Origin: UBA952 sp044361535
GTDB lineage: Bacteria > Bacteroidota > Bacteroidia > Flavobacteriales_D > Crocinitomicaceae
Reading direction: 5' to 3'
NCBI GenBank assembly: GCA_044361535.1
Contig: JBIKIQ010000009.1
Coordinates: 66,755 to 130,754, forward strand
DNA: 64,000 bases
Positions 27,318 to 36,050 of this stretch are shown here, piece by piece; the stretch's first letter is position 1; each line of letters starts with the position of its first letter. A program made the position numbers and the translations under genes. The notes under the pieces are model-generated. The model saw only the letters and a program-made list of their open reading frames with translations, had not been told where the DNA came from and did no database searches.

Positions 27318-28394
27318 TTAGTTGGTTTTATTTTTTGGTTTATGTTTTCGGGTATTTCGATACAAAAGTCCAAATACAATAAGGAAAAATAGTATGAAAA
27401 ATAAATTAGGTAGTATTACATCATGAACCGTCAGGTAAACGATTAACACAGAAAACAAGAAAGAAAACAAACCAATTATGGAAAAAATATACCAAACTTG
27501 TTTATCCGTATATCCTGCATAAACTAAATGATGGGTAGTGTGATCTTTTCCTCCCACCATTGGTGATTTTCCAGCCTTTAACCGATTAATCACTACGGTT
27601 AGAGTATCAGCCGCAGCAGGTGTTAATGCGACAAGCGTAATTACCAAACTTATCCACGAATTATGTTCTGTAGTTGACCCTAAATTCCACAAATATTTAA
27701 TAGAGAAAAAAGCTACAAAAAGCCCTAAAAATTGGCTTCCCGCATCTCCCATGAACAATTTAGAGGGGTTTACATTAAAATAAAGGAAACCACTCAAGGC
27801 ACCAAGAAGAGCGACAATTGTGAATAACCAAAATGGCTTACTAGGGTTTCCAATAACGTAACAACTCATTAGACATGCCAAAAGCGTAAAGAAAACAGTG
27901 GTAGCTGTAATTCCATCCATATTATCCAACATATTCAAGGAATTCATTAAGGTAATCACCCAAACAACCGTAAATACCGAATCAAGCACAGGCACATGAA
28001 ATAAATCAATTTTTACATCAGTGAATAAGAAAATTAAACCACAGAAAATTTGCATTAACAATTTAAAATAGGGCTTGGTATTGTATGCATCATCAGCTAG
28101 TCCCATCGTAAATGCTAATGAGGAAGCTAAAAATAAACCAACATAATTGAGATCCCCAAACAAATTAAAGGTAGGAAACAACATGAGGGATAAAACAGTC
28201 GAAAATAAAAACCCAGCAAATAAACTAATACCACCTAGCGATGGTTTTGATTGATTACTCCACCTAACAACTACATCGTTATTATTTCGGATACCAAGAG
28301 ATTTTGAAAATCTCAATAACAGTACGTTACTGACGATTGAAATGATCATGGCCCCTATAAAAAAGAGCGTGTAGTGTAGTAAATATTCATTCAT
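27318..28394 (-). CDS. MraY/WecA-family undecaprenyl-phosphate sugar-1-phosphate transferase
   Basis: 358 aa with ~10 membrane segments. Catalytic features: Asp101-Asp102 in GLADDAYN, NMLDNMDGI at 154-162, and FMGDAGSQFLG from 214. It transfers a HexNAc-1-phosphate from UDP-sugar to undecaprenyl phosphate, the first step of surface polysaccharide synthesis. The short charged C-terminus (RNTRKHKPKNKTN) and context with Wza/Wzc favour a WecA-like role over MraY. Gap to rfbC is 7 bases. Confidence 0.88.
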   Translation of the reverse strand: MNEYLLHYTLFFIGAMIISIVSNVLLLRFSKSLGIRNNNDVVVRWSNQSKPSLGGISLFAGFLFSTVLSLMLFPTFNLFGDLNYVGLFLASSLAFTMGLADDAYNTKPYFKLLMQIFCGLIFLFTDVKIDLFHVPVLDSVFTVVWVITLMNSLNMLDNMDGITATTVFFTLLACLMSCYVIGNPSKPFWLFTIVALLGALSGFLYFNVNPSKLFMGDAGSQFLGLFVAFFSIKYLWNLGSTTEHNSWISLVITLVALTPAAADTLTVVINRLKAGKSPMVGGKDHTTHHLVYAGYTDKQVWYIFSIIGLFSFLFSVLIVYLTVHDVILPNLFFILFFLIVFGLLYRNTRKHKPKNKTN

Positions 28395-28401
28395 TTTTCT
28401 C

Positions 28402-28947
28402 TCAATAAAACGGCGTCTGAAAATCCTGTAACAATACTCCCTCTTTGTCTTTTGGTGAGATTAATGGATTTTCTATTTGCCAATCTATCTGCAAGTTACG
28501 ATCATTCCATAAAATAGTTACCTCAGAATTTGGATTATAATAGTTTGTACATTTATACGAGAAAATAGTGTTGTCTTCAAGTGCTAAAAAGCCATGTGCA
28601 AAACCTTCTGGTATCCAAAATTGATTTCTTTTTTCAGAAGAAAGTAACACAGAGACATGTTTTCCATAAGTCTCTGAATTTTTTCGTAGATCAACAGCCA
28701 CATCAAGAGCAGATCCTGAAATTACTTGAACTAGTTTTCCTTGTGAATATGGGGGCAACTGTAAATGCAATCCTCTTAAAACACCTTTATTTGAAGACGA
28801 AAAGTTATCTTGAACAAACTTGGCATCCTTGATGAATTCTTGGTAGCGATTTTCATTATAGGATTCCAAGAAAAAACCTCTATGATCTCCAAAAACTTTT
28901 GGAAAAATTTCTATCAGCCCCTTTATTTCTTTTTCTTCGATTTCCAA
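28402..28947 (-). CDS. rfbC: dTDP-4-dehydrorhamnose 3,5-epimerase
   Basis: 181 aa, normal RmlC length. Motifs: PKVFGDHRGFFLESY at residues 16-30, RGLHLQ with the catalytic His61, DVAVDLRK near 82-89, and the PEGFAHGF segment. It makes dTDP-L-lyxo-hexulose for L-rhamnose or related deoxysugars. Start is TTG at 28947; no ATG lies before the conserved N-terminus. The first 25 bases overlap the 3' end of the wzc gene in another frame. The other rml genes (A, B, D) are not in the window. Confidence 0.9.
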   Translation of the reverse strand: MEIEEKEIKGLIEIFPKVFGDHRGFFLESYNENRYQEFIKDAKFVQDNFSSSNKGVLRGLHLQLPPYSQGKLVQVISGSALDVAVDLRKNSETYGKHVSVLLSSEKRNQFWIPEGFAHGFLALEDNTIFSYKCTNYYNPNSEVTILWNDRNLQIDWQIENPLISPKDKEGVLLQDFQTPFY

Positions 28948-31403
28948 ACCAATTTTTTTAGCTTCTTAAATATTCTAATTAACCAAGGTGAATCATCTTC
29001 ATCATCTGTATAATAACCTGAGCCGTATCCATAACTATTCCCGTAACCATATCCGTAGCCGTAGCCGTAACCGTAGCCATATCCATATCCGTAGGCATAA
29101 CTATATATCGATTGTTTGGTTTCGATACCATTTAAAATAATATTTAGCGATTTCAGTTTTTGAACACTGAAAAGTTCTTCAACGCGATTAACAAAAACAC
29201 GTTTAGAATAATTTGATTTGAATACATAAATTGGTATATCTGCATTAGCAAGTATCTGAATACCATCGGAAACAATTCCCACAGGAGGGTTGTCAATCAT
29301 TACAATGTCATATCGTGATTTCATGTCCTCCAAAAATTCTTCGAAATCTTTGCTCAAAATCAATTCCGATGGATTAGGAGGTATAGGTCCAGCGGTTATA
29401 AAATCTAAGCCTGGAATATGCGAATGTTGAACAACATCTTCATAAGACGAATTTCGAGATAGCAAATTGCTCATTCCAACTAAATTCTCCGCAGAAAACC
29501 CATGATGAACTTTTGGTTTTCTCAAATCTAAATCAATTACCAAAGTTCTTTTACCTGAGACAGCAATCATACCCGCTAAATTGAGTGCAACGAACGTTTT
29601 ACCTTCACCGGATACAGAAGAAGAAATAGCAATTACACGAGCGTCTTTATTAATAAAACTCATATTGGCACGAATACTTCGAATTGCCTCGGCCATTCTG
29701 CTTTTCGATGATTCAGTAACAACTACTTGAGAATATTTCATTCTTCGCTTATATAGCGGAACGGCACCTAAAAAATTAGTGCCTTCTGGCAACATTTTTA
29801 TCAAGTCTTCTGGGCCAACTATTTCGTTGTATCTTAAGTAAAAGTAGATAAGTAGAGCAATTCCTAAAACAGCTCCGAAAACCAAGGAAACGATGTAAAT
29901 CAATTTGCTATTTGGGCTCAAAGGAGTTTCGGGTAAAATTGGAGCGGTTAAAATACGATTGGTTGATGAATAACCTGCATTTGATAGCGCAAATTCTATT
30001 TTTTTCTCAGTAAATAAGGTGAAATAGCGGTTGTTTAACTCTTCAATGTATTTCAATCGATCAAAGTTTAATGTCTTTTCAGGTAAATCGAAATATCTTT
30101 CCTCTAATTCTTTTAGCTTTTCTTGTATTAGACCAATATCTCCTTTTATTCTTTCTTCTATAACTGAAATACTTTTTTTCAACGAAGCTTGACGTAATTC
30201 AATCTTCTTTTTGTTTTTCTTATAATCACCGTGCTCCTCTGTAACATCATCAAGTAAATCATCTCGCTTTTCTAGGAGCTTATTTAAGTCTTCTATTTGG
30301 CGTATCAAGGATCCTTCAAAACTCTTTTTTCCTATCATTTCAGGAATGAGTTTATATACATCCACCTTATCAGGATCTTGAGAGATTTTTCCTTTTATCA
30401 AATAAACTGTCACAAGTTCCTCTTCATATTCCAGTAACTTACGTTTTAATTCGTTCATTTTTTCAGAAACCGACTCGCTCTCTGTTTTAGGATCTGTAAT
30501 TTTTTCTCTTCGCTGAAAATTAGTTACACTATCTCTTGCTGATTTTAATACTCTTGAAAGAGAATCAAGCTGCTGACTTACATAACTTATAACTTTTTCG
30601 TTATTTTGTTTTCCAACTTGTTCTTCATATTTGAAAAAAGCTTTTAACAAGGCATCAACAATATCTCTACATAATATGGGATTGTAATGATCAAATGTAA
30701 TCTGGATGGTTTTCGCAGTTGGATCTACTGGCATAACCGTTAACTTTGACATCCAGTCCTTTTTCAAAACTTGTCTCTTATTTATGGTAAAAAATAATTT
30801 ATTATTATTTACTATTTCAAGCAGTTCATTTTTAGACCCTTTAATTTCAATAATAAAATCTTCATTCTTTATTTTTCCATTGAGTAATCCTCGAGCAGTT
30901 TTTTTACTTCCATTTTTAACGTAATGTAATTCGATTAGATTACTTGAATTAGATGCTATTTGAATATCTATTCGCTGCGAACACAAGGAAGAATCGTATA
31001 ATTTCAAAGGATTAATAACAATACCTGTTGATTTGTATAAATCCTTGGTCAATAACTTCCCCTCTGAAAATATACTAACTTGAGTATTTATAGAATTAAT
31101 TGCTTTTTCGAAAAGAAATTCAGATCTCAAAAACTCTATTGTTTTATTCAAATCAGCCCCTTGATTAACTACCCCAAGGGCCTCTTCTCCCAGCGCTTGT
31201 TTCATCTTATCTTCCTCTACTAATTGCAATACAGCGGAGGATTGATAGATCGGTTTTGTATATCTCAAATACAAGAAAGCGACACCAGAAAAAATCGCCA
31301 TGATGACAAATGGCAAATACCAATGACGGGAAAGAATTTGCCCCAGAATTATGGGGTTAAACTCCTTGTTAATTATTAGTTTTTTCTCTTGTCCTATTGC
31401 CAT
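28923..31403 (-). CDS. Wzc-like polysaccharide co-polymerase and BY-type tyrosine autokinase
   Basis: 826 aa. Wzz-type domain flanked by membrane segments (~26-49 and ~500-523) with a long coiled-coil periplasmic region between. The cytoplasmic BY-kinase has Walker A GEGKT (599-603, Lys602), Walker A' VIDLDLRKPK and Walker B VMIDNPP. The C-terminal tail carries 15 tyrosines, nine of them in uninterrupted Tyr-Gly pairs, followed by an acidic patch and a Lys-rich end. The tail would be the autophosphorylation cluster that controls polymer length and export. It starts directly after the Wza gene with no gap. Confidence 0.92.
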   Translation of the reverse strand: MAIGQEKKLIINKEFNPIILGQILSRHWYLPFVIMAIFSGVAFLYLRYTKPIYQSSAVLQLVEEDKMKQALGEEALGVVNQGADLNKTIEFLRSEFLFEKAINSINTQVSIFSEGKLLTKDLYKSTGIVINPLKLYDSSLCSQRIDIQIASNSSNLIELHYVKNGSKKTARGLLNGKIKNEDFIIEIKGSKNELLEIVNNNKLFFTINKRQVLKKDWMSKLTVMPVDPTAKTIQITFDHYNPILCRDIVDALLKAFFKYEEQVGKQNNEKVISYVSQQLDSLSRVLKSARDSVTNFQRREKITDPKTESESVSEKMNELKRKLLEYEEELVTVYLIKGKISQDPDKVDVYKLIPEMIGKKSFEGSLIRQIEDLNKLLEKRDDLLDDVTEEHGDYKKNKKKIELRQASLKKSISVIEERIKGDIGLIQEKLKELEERYFDLPEKTLNFDRLKYIEELNNRYFTLFTEKKIEFALSNAGYSSTNRILTAPILPETPLSPNSKLIYIVSLVFGAVLGIALLIYFYLRYNEIVGPEDLIKMLPEGTNFLGAVPLYKRRMKYSQVVVTESSKSRMAEAIRSIRANMSFINKDARVIAISSSVSGEGKTFVALNLAGMIAVSGKRTLVIDLDLRKPKVHHGFSAENLVGMSNLLSRNSSYEDVVQHSHIPGLDFITAGPIPPNPSELILSKDFEEFLEDMKSRYDIVMIDNPPVGIVSDGIQILANADIPIYVFKSNYSKRVFVNRVEELFSVQKLKSLNIILNGIETKQSIYSYAYGYGYGYGYGYGYGYGYGNSYGYGSGYYTDDEDDSPWLIRIFKKLKKLVWKSKKKK
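29011..29101. repeat. Tyr-Gly hexanucleotide-like repeat in the wzc 3' end
   Basis: Nine consecutive codon pairs TAY-GGN, then Asn-Ser, two more Tyr-Gly pairs and Ser-Gly-Tyr-Tyr. Synonymous codons alternate irregularly (TAC/TAT; GGA, GGC, GGT, GGG), so the DNA is not a perfect microsatellite. This points to selection on the protein rather than recent slippage. Confidence 0.85.
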
Positions 31404-32201
31404 TTATATCCTTAAAAAAATGAAGAACAAGGTTAAACTTGTTGAAATTAAACTAATCCACGGAGCCATTTCTACTAAAACATTATTTGCGATTTTTGGC
31501 CTGTAATCCACATAAATATAGTCATTGCTTTGCACAATCATTTCTGCTGCCTTTAAGCCTTCTATAGTAGATAAGTCAACTATAAAGACAGAGCGTTTAC
31601 CAGATTTGTTTTGCCTCATTACCTTAATTGAATTGGCAAACCCATCATTGCTTATACCGCCAGCCATTGCGATTACTTCCAGAAGGGAAGTATTAACATT
31701 TAATAAGTAAACAACTTGCGCTTGCCCACGGCCTGGAAAAACAATAACACGCTGATTTGATAAGCGAATTTGAACAAAAGGACTCTGAAATTGCTTTGAC
31801 AATATTTTTGTTAACGAATCTTCTAATTGAGCAACCGTTAATCCAGCAACACTATATTCTCCCACAACTGGAATTTCCGCTGTTCCATCACTTCTCACAA
31901 GATAATCCATCCTGTTTTGGGAGTTTTGCATCATTCCTTGATTCTGAGTGTTTTCAGAGCTAACGCCTGATAATGAATTAATTATTCGCTCACCATTATT
32001 TGTTGAAAAGAAAAAGAAAAACCGATCTCCAGGACCTATCTTATATTCATTAGCAGGTTCCATTTGAAGTGAATCAAACTTGAAAGTTCCGTCCTTAGGT
32101 GTCTTAAACATTTGATTGCTGTTTACGTTTTTCCATGCATTGCAACTTTGCAATAGCAAAACCACCAGTAGAAATATGACGAAATTACCTGTTCGAATCA
32201 T
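31404..32201 (-). CDS. Wza-like polysaccharide export lipoprotein
   Basis: 265 aa. Lipoprotein signal ending LLLQSC (Cys20). Poly_export domain with YKIGPGDRF (~residues 54-62) and SDGTAEIPVVGEYSVAGL, then an SLBB-like region (VYLLNVNTSLLEVIAMAGGI). A C-terminal hydrophobic segment (ISLISTSLTLFFIFLRI) replaces the Wza alpha-helical barrel, as is usual in Bacteroidota. Partner of the downstream Wzc-like kinase. Its ATG overlaps the glycosyltransferase TGA (ATGA). Confidence 0.88.
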   Translation of the reverse strand: MIRTGNFVIFLLVVLLLQSCNAWKNVNSNQMFKTPKDGTFKFDSLQMEPANEYKIGPGDRFFFFFSTNNGERIINSLSGVSSENTQNQGMMQNSQNRMDYLVRSDGTAEIPVVGEYSVAGLTVAQLEDSLTKILSKQFQSPFVQIRLSNQRVIVFPGRGQAQVVYLLNVNTSLLEVIAMAGGISNDGFANSIKVMRQNKSGKRSVFIVDLSTIEGLKAAEMIVQSNDYIYVDYRPKIANNVLVEMAPWISLISTSLTLFFIFLRI

Positions 32202-33376
32202 CCTATAGTCGACAATAGTCTTTTGTAATAATGTTCCATATCTTTTACTAGTCTTTCAAAATGAAACCTTTCTTTAACAAAAGTCCATCCCTTTTCACCC
32301 ATATCCTTTCGAAGTGCTTCGTTTTCAATCAGAACTAGTAACTTATCTGCAAATATACGAGCATTATTTTTAGGAACAACAAACCCGGTTTCATTATCTA
32401 TCATTACATTACCTACCCCTCCTACATTGGTTGAAATTACCGGTACCTGAGACGCCTGAGCTTCAATTATACTAACCGGTGTGCCCTCATTGTTAGATGT
32501 TAAACAAATAATGTCCAATCCAGCATTAAATACCGTGATGTCTTTAATCCAAGAAGTCATTCGAATATCTGCGCCTTGTTGTCGTAACTTGCTTGCTTTT
32601 TCAGATATTTCATCTTTTAATTCGCCATCACCCACAATAAAAAACACCAATTTTTTATTTGTTTGTTGTTTCACTAAATCAACAATATCCAAAAACAAAT
32701 TATGGTTCTTTATCGGAGCTAATCTTCCGATAATTCCAATTGCAATTTGATCGTCTTCCAGGTTATATTTTTCCCTGATGATTTTTCTTTTTTCAACTAA
32801 ATTGATATTGAATTTTCCCAAATCGAATCCAAGTGGAATAACATTTACCTTACTTTCCTTGGCGACCTTGTGTGTATTTACTAACTCTTGTTTTTGTAAA
32901 TCTGAGATAGCAATTATTCCAGTTGATTTATCTGCTAGTTTTCGTTCAATGAATTTGAATAATTCTGTTTTGAATTTTCCAAAATAGGAATGAAATACAT
33001 GCCCATGAAAGGTATGTATGACAACTGGGACTTTCATGTCTAAGGCTGCTTTTCGACCTAGTGCACCTGCTTTGGACGCATGGGTGTGAACAATATCTGG
33101 TTCAAATTCTGAAATAATTTCCTTTATTCGTTTTAATGCTTTTCGATCACTAAAAAAATTTGGTTTTCGCTTCATTTCAGGCAATAAAATCGCCTTGACA
33201 CCATACTCTTCAAGAATATGCAATGAATCAGACTCACCTTTTTCAGGTAAGCCACCTATTAAAAGTGTCTCAAAATCATCTGATAAATATCGTGTTAAAA
33301 ACGTCGCGTTGTAGGTTGGTCCACCAATATTGAATCTATTAATAATTCGTAAAACTTTAATTTTTTTAGTCGTCAA
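32198..33376 (-). CDS. Family 4 glycosyltransferase
   Basis: 392 aa, GT-B fold. N-terminal NRFNIGGPTYNATFLTRYL acceptor side; C-terminal donor-site motif E-x7-E (Glu297, Glu305 in EGTPVSIIEA) followed by STNVGGVGN. Start is TTG at 33376; no ATG precedes the conserved N-terminus. First gene of the polysaccharide operon, divergent from dacB with 59 bases between. Sugar and acceptor unknown. Confidence 0.88.
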   Translation of the reverse strand: MTTKKIKVLRIINRFNIGGPTYNATFLTRYLSDDFETLLIGGLPEKGESDSLHILEEYGVKAILLPEMKRKPNFFSDRKALKRIKEIISEFEPDIVHTHASKAGALGRKAALDMKVPVVIHTFHGHVFHSYFGKFKTELFKFIERKLADKSTGIIAISDLQKQELVNTHKVAKESKVNVIPLGFDLGKFNINLVEKRKIIREKYNLEDDQIAIGIIGRLAPIKNHNLFLDIVDLVKQQTNKKLVFFIVGDGELKDEISEKASKLRQQGADIRMTSWIKDITVFNAGLDIICLTSNNEGTPVSIIEAQASQVPVISTNVGGVGNVMIDNETGFVVPKNNARIFADKLLVLIENEALRKDMGEKGWTFVKERFHFERLVKDMEHYYKRLLSTIG

Positions 33377-33435
33377 AACGCGAAAATTAGTTTAGTTTAG
33401 TTGAATTTTACTACTTTGGACAGTAAAATTTTAAT

Positions 33436-34878
33436 ATGCGAAGTTACATACTTTTTCTTAGTGTTCTTTTAACCTTTTTTGCACAGTCGCAAAACAAAAT
33501 TCAAGATAAAATCAATCAACTTGTAAAGAATCCGAACACAGAAAATGCAACCATCGTTTTTTTGGCAATTGATTTAGACACAGGTGATACACTTGGAAAA
33601 TGCAACCATAAATCAAGTTTACCTTTTGCCTCTAATGCAAAATTATTTTCCACTTATACTGCATTAGAACTATTGGGGGCAAATTATCAACCTAAAACAC
33701 GATTTTACTTAGACGGAAATTTAAACGACCAAGGAATATTGAATGGGAATTTATGGATTCGGGGTGGAGGTGATATTTCTCTCGGTAGCAAATATTTTTG
33801 TGATTCAGGAAAAGAATTTTCATTTTTAAATCAATGGGCAGATACGTTACAAAAACTAGGGATTAAAGAGATAACAGGTGCTGTAATTTCGGATGGTAGT
33901 GAATTTGGATATGAGGGCGCTCCTGATGGGTGGGAATGGTCTGATCACACAATGACTTATGGCGCTCCCCCAAGTGGTATATGCTTTGCTGACAACGTAA
34001 TGAATTATTATTTTAAATCGGGTTCGGTTGGCACATTGGCAACTTTGGTGAACACCTATCCGAAACTTCCAGGTGTTAATCTACATAGTGATGTAAAAGT
34101 TGTTGGATCTGGAGGTGGAATAACGTTATATGGAGGGCCATTTTCAAAGGATCGTTTTGCCAAAGGCTACCTACCACCAAATCAATCAAATTACGCAATT
34201 AAAAGCACAATGGTTGATCCTGAACTACAATTTGTTGTTCTTTTGGACGAATACTTCAAGAAGAAAGGGATTAAAATTAATTCTGTTAAATCAGTTCGAG
34301 ATTCTCATTTAAAAACACCGAATTATGCCTCTTTAAAGTTACTGTATACTAATTACGGTTCAACCTTATCTGAAATAATAACAAAAACCAACATGCACAG
34401 TGTAAACTTCTTTGCCGAAGGATTGGTAAACTTGGTTGGTTTTGAAAAAACAGGAAATGGATCCACAGAAAGTGGACTTGCGCAAATGAATCAATTTTGG
34501 TTAAAAAAAATAAATTCAAAAGGATTATTTATCAATGATGGAAGCGGACTTTCACGAAGCAATGCCATGAGTCCTTCACATTACGTTGAAATGTTGAGAT
34601 ACATATACAAATCGAAGAACTACTCTACTTTTTTAAGCTCACTTCCAGTTGCTGGAATGTCGGGGACACTGGGTAAGGTTTGCGCAGGTCAAGATGGCCA
34701 AGGTCGTGTAAAGGCAAAAAGCGGGACCCTCACTCGAGTCAAAGCCTATTCGGGTTATGTTCAATCAAAATCCGGAAAAAACATAGCATTTTCTATTGCC
34801 GTAAATAATTTTACCTGTTCCAAAGGTGAAATAGTTAATTTGATTGAACCAGTTTTAAACGCAATGGCTGCATATTAA
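33436..34878 (+). CDS. dacB: D-alanyl-D-alanine carboxypeptidase/endopeptidase (PBP4, S13 family)
   Basis: 480 aa with signal peptide (MRSYILFLSVLLTFFAQSQ). Complete serine-penicillin-binding motifs: Ser66-x-x-Lys69 (SNAK), Ser322-Val-Asn324, and Lys428-Ser-Gly430. The large insertion between the first two motifs is typical of S13. Trims or opens peptidoglycan cross-links in the periplasm. hemW follows after 11 bases. Confidence 0.93.
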   Translation: MRSYILFLSVLLTFFAQSQNKIQDKINQLVKNPNTENATIVFLAIDLDTGDTLGKCNHKSSLPFASNAKLFSTYTALELLGANYQPKTRFYLDGNLNDQGILNGNLWIRGGGDISLGSKYFCDSGKEFSFLNQWADTLQKLGIKEITGAVISDGSEFGYEGAPDGWEWSDHTMTYGAPPSGICFADNVMNYYFKSGSVGTLATLVNTYPKLPGVNLHSDVKVVGSGGGITLYGGPFSKDRFAKGYLPPNQSNYAIKSTMVDPELQFVVLLDEYFKKKGIKINSVKSVRDSHLKTPNYASLKLLYTNYGSTLSEIITKTNMHSVNFFAEGLVNLVGFEKTGNGSTESGLAQMNQFWLKKINSKGLFINDGSGLSRSNAMSPSHYVEMLRYIYKSKNYSTFLSSLPVAGMSGTLGKVCAGQDGQGRVKAKSGTLTRVKAYSGYVQSKSGKNIAFSIAVNNFTCSKGEIVNLIEPVLNAMAAY

Positions 34879-34889
34879 GGAATTTTAAA

Positions 34890-36002
34890 ATGTCAGGAAT
34901 TTATATCCACATTCCATTTTGCAGAAAAAAATGTAGCTATTGCGATTTTCATTTTTCCACTACCTTTTCTTCCTATCGAGGGAAGATGATTGAATCAATT
35001 TCGGATGAATTAAAAGAACGATTGAATGAATTATCTGATTCAGAACCCAAGACTATTTACTTTGGGGGAGGTACACCAAGCTTGCTTTTTAAACAAGAAT
35101 TGAAGAAATTACTAGAAGTTATTTACGAAAAGTATACCCAAATTCAATTTTCAGAAATTACACTTGAAGCGAATCCTGAAGATATCACGGAAGAATCCTT
35201 AGAAGATTGGAAATCCCTTGGCATTAATCGATTAAGTATTGGAATTCAGTCTTTTAAAGAATCAGACTTGACTTGGATGAATCGAGCGCATACGTTGGAA
35301 GAAAGTAGAAAATGTATAGATTTGGCTAAAAAGGCTGGTTTTTCGAATATCTCACTTGACTTGATGTATGGATTGCCTAATTTAACCCTTGCTGAATGGG
35401 AGAAACATATTAAAGAAATCATTTCATTCGATGTAAGTCACATTTCAGCGTATTGTTTAACCGTTGAAAAAGGTACTTTACTTCAAAAAAAAGTACACAA
35501 TAAAATCCTCTCAATTCCAGATGAGAATTACATAATTGAACAATACAAAACATTGATATTCAAACTAAAAAATGCAGGGATTAATCAGTATGAAATCTCA
35601 AATTTTTCAAAAATTGGATGTCAATCTATACACAATTCAAATTATTGGTCAGGTCAAAAATTTATTGGGGTTGGTCCCTCTGCTCATTCATTTAATGGAA
35701 AAAAAAGACGTTGGAATATTGCCAATAATTCATCATACATGAAGAGAAAAAATTGGTTCGAAGAAGAAGTCCTGAGTGAAAACGAACAATGGAATGAGTT
35801 TATTTTAACACGCTTAAGAACCATACAGGGAATTTATATAGAGGAAATGGAAGAACTTTTCAGTATTGATAAAGAATTTATCCGAATAAAAAATAAATTC
35901 ATGAATGAAAACTTGCTAATAGAAGAAAATAAGCACTTAAAATTAACGCTAGAAGGACAACTAAGAGCTGACTTTATCGCATCTGAGTTTTTTAAAATTT
36001 GA
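34890..36002 (+). CDS. hemW: HemW-type radical SAM protein (heme chaperone)
   Basis: 370 aa. The radical SAM cluster motif is Cys11-x3-Cys15-x2-Cys18 (CRKKCSYCDF), preceded by GIYIHIPF, the HemW opening. GGGTPS follows near residue 52. Often annotated as coproporphyrinogen III oxidase, but the short N-terminus without the extra HemN cysteine points to HemW. It converges with yifB, with 48 bases between the stops. Confidence 0.92.
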   Translation: MSGIYIHIPFCRKKCSYCDFHFSTTFSSYRGKMIESISDELKERLNELSDSEPKTIYFGGGTPSLLFKQELKKLLEVIYEKYTQIQFSEITLEANPEDITEESLEDWKSLGINRLSIGIQSFKESDLTWMNRAHTLEESRKCIDLAKKAGFSNISLDLMYGLPNLTLAEWEKHIKEIISFDVSHISAYCLTVEKGTLLQKKVHNKILSIPDENYIIEQYKTLIFKLKNAGINQYEISNFSKIGCQSIHNSNYWSGQKFIGVGPSAHSFNGKKRRWNIANNSSYMKRKNWFEEEVLSENEQWNEFILTRLRTIQGIYIEEMEELFSIDKEFIRIKNKFMNENLLIEENKHLKLTLEGQLRADFIASEFFKI

Positions 36003-36050
36003 TGCCCTCGAAAATCAGAACTAGAAATCTTCAAAATTATTGACACCACC

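Noticed and set aside
29011..29101. Phase-variable microsatellite in wzc
   Set aside because: The hexamers are imperfect at synonymous positions, so slippage is not favoured, and unit changes would stay in frame.
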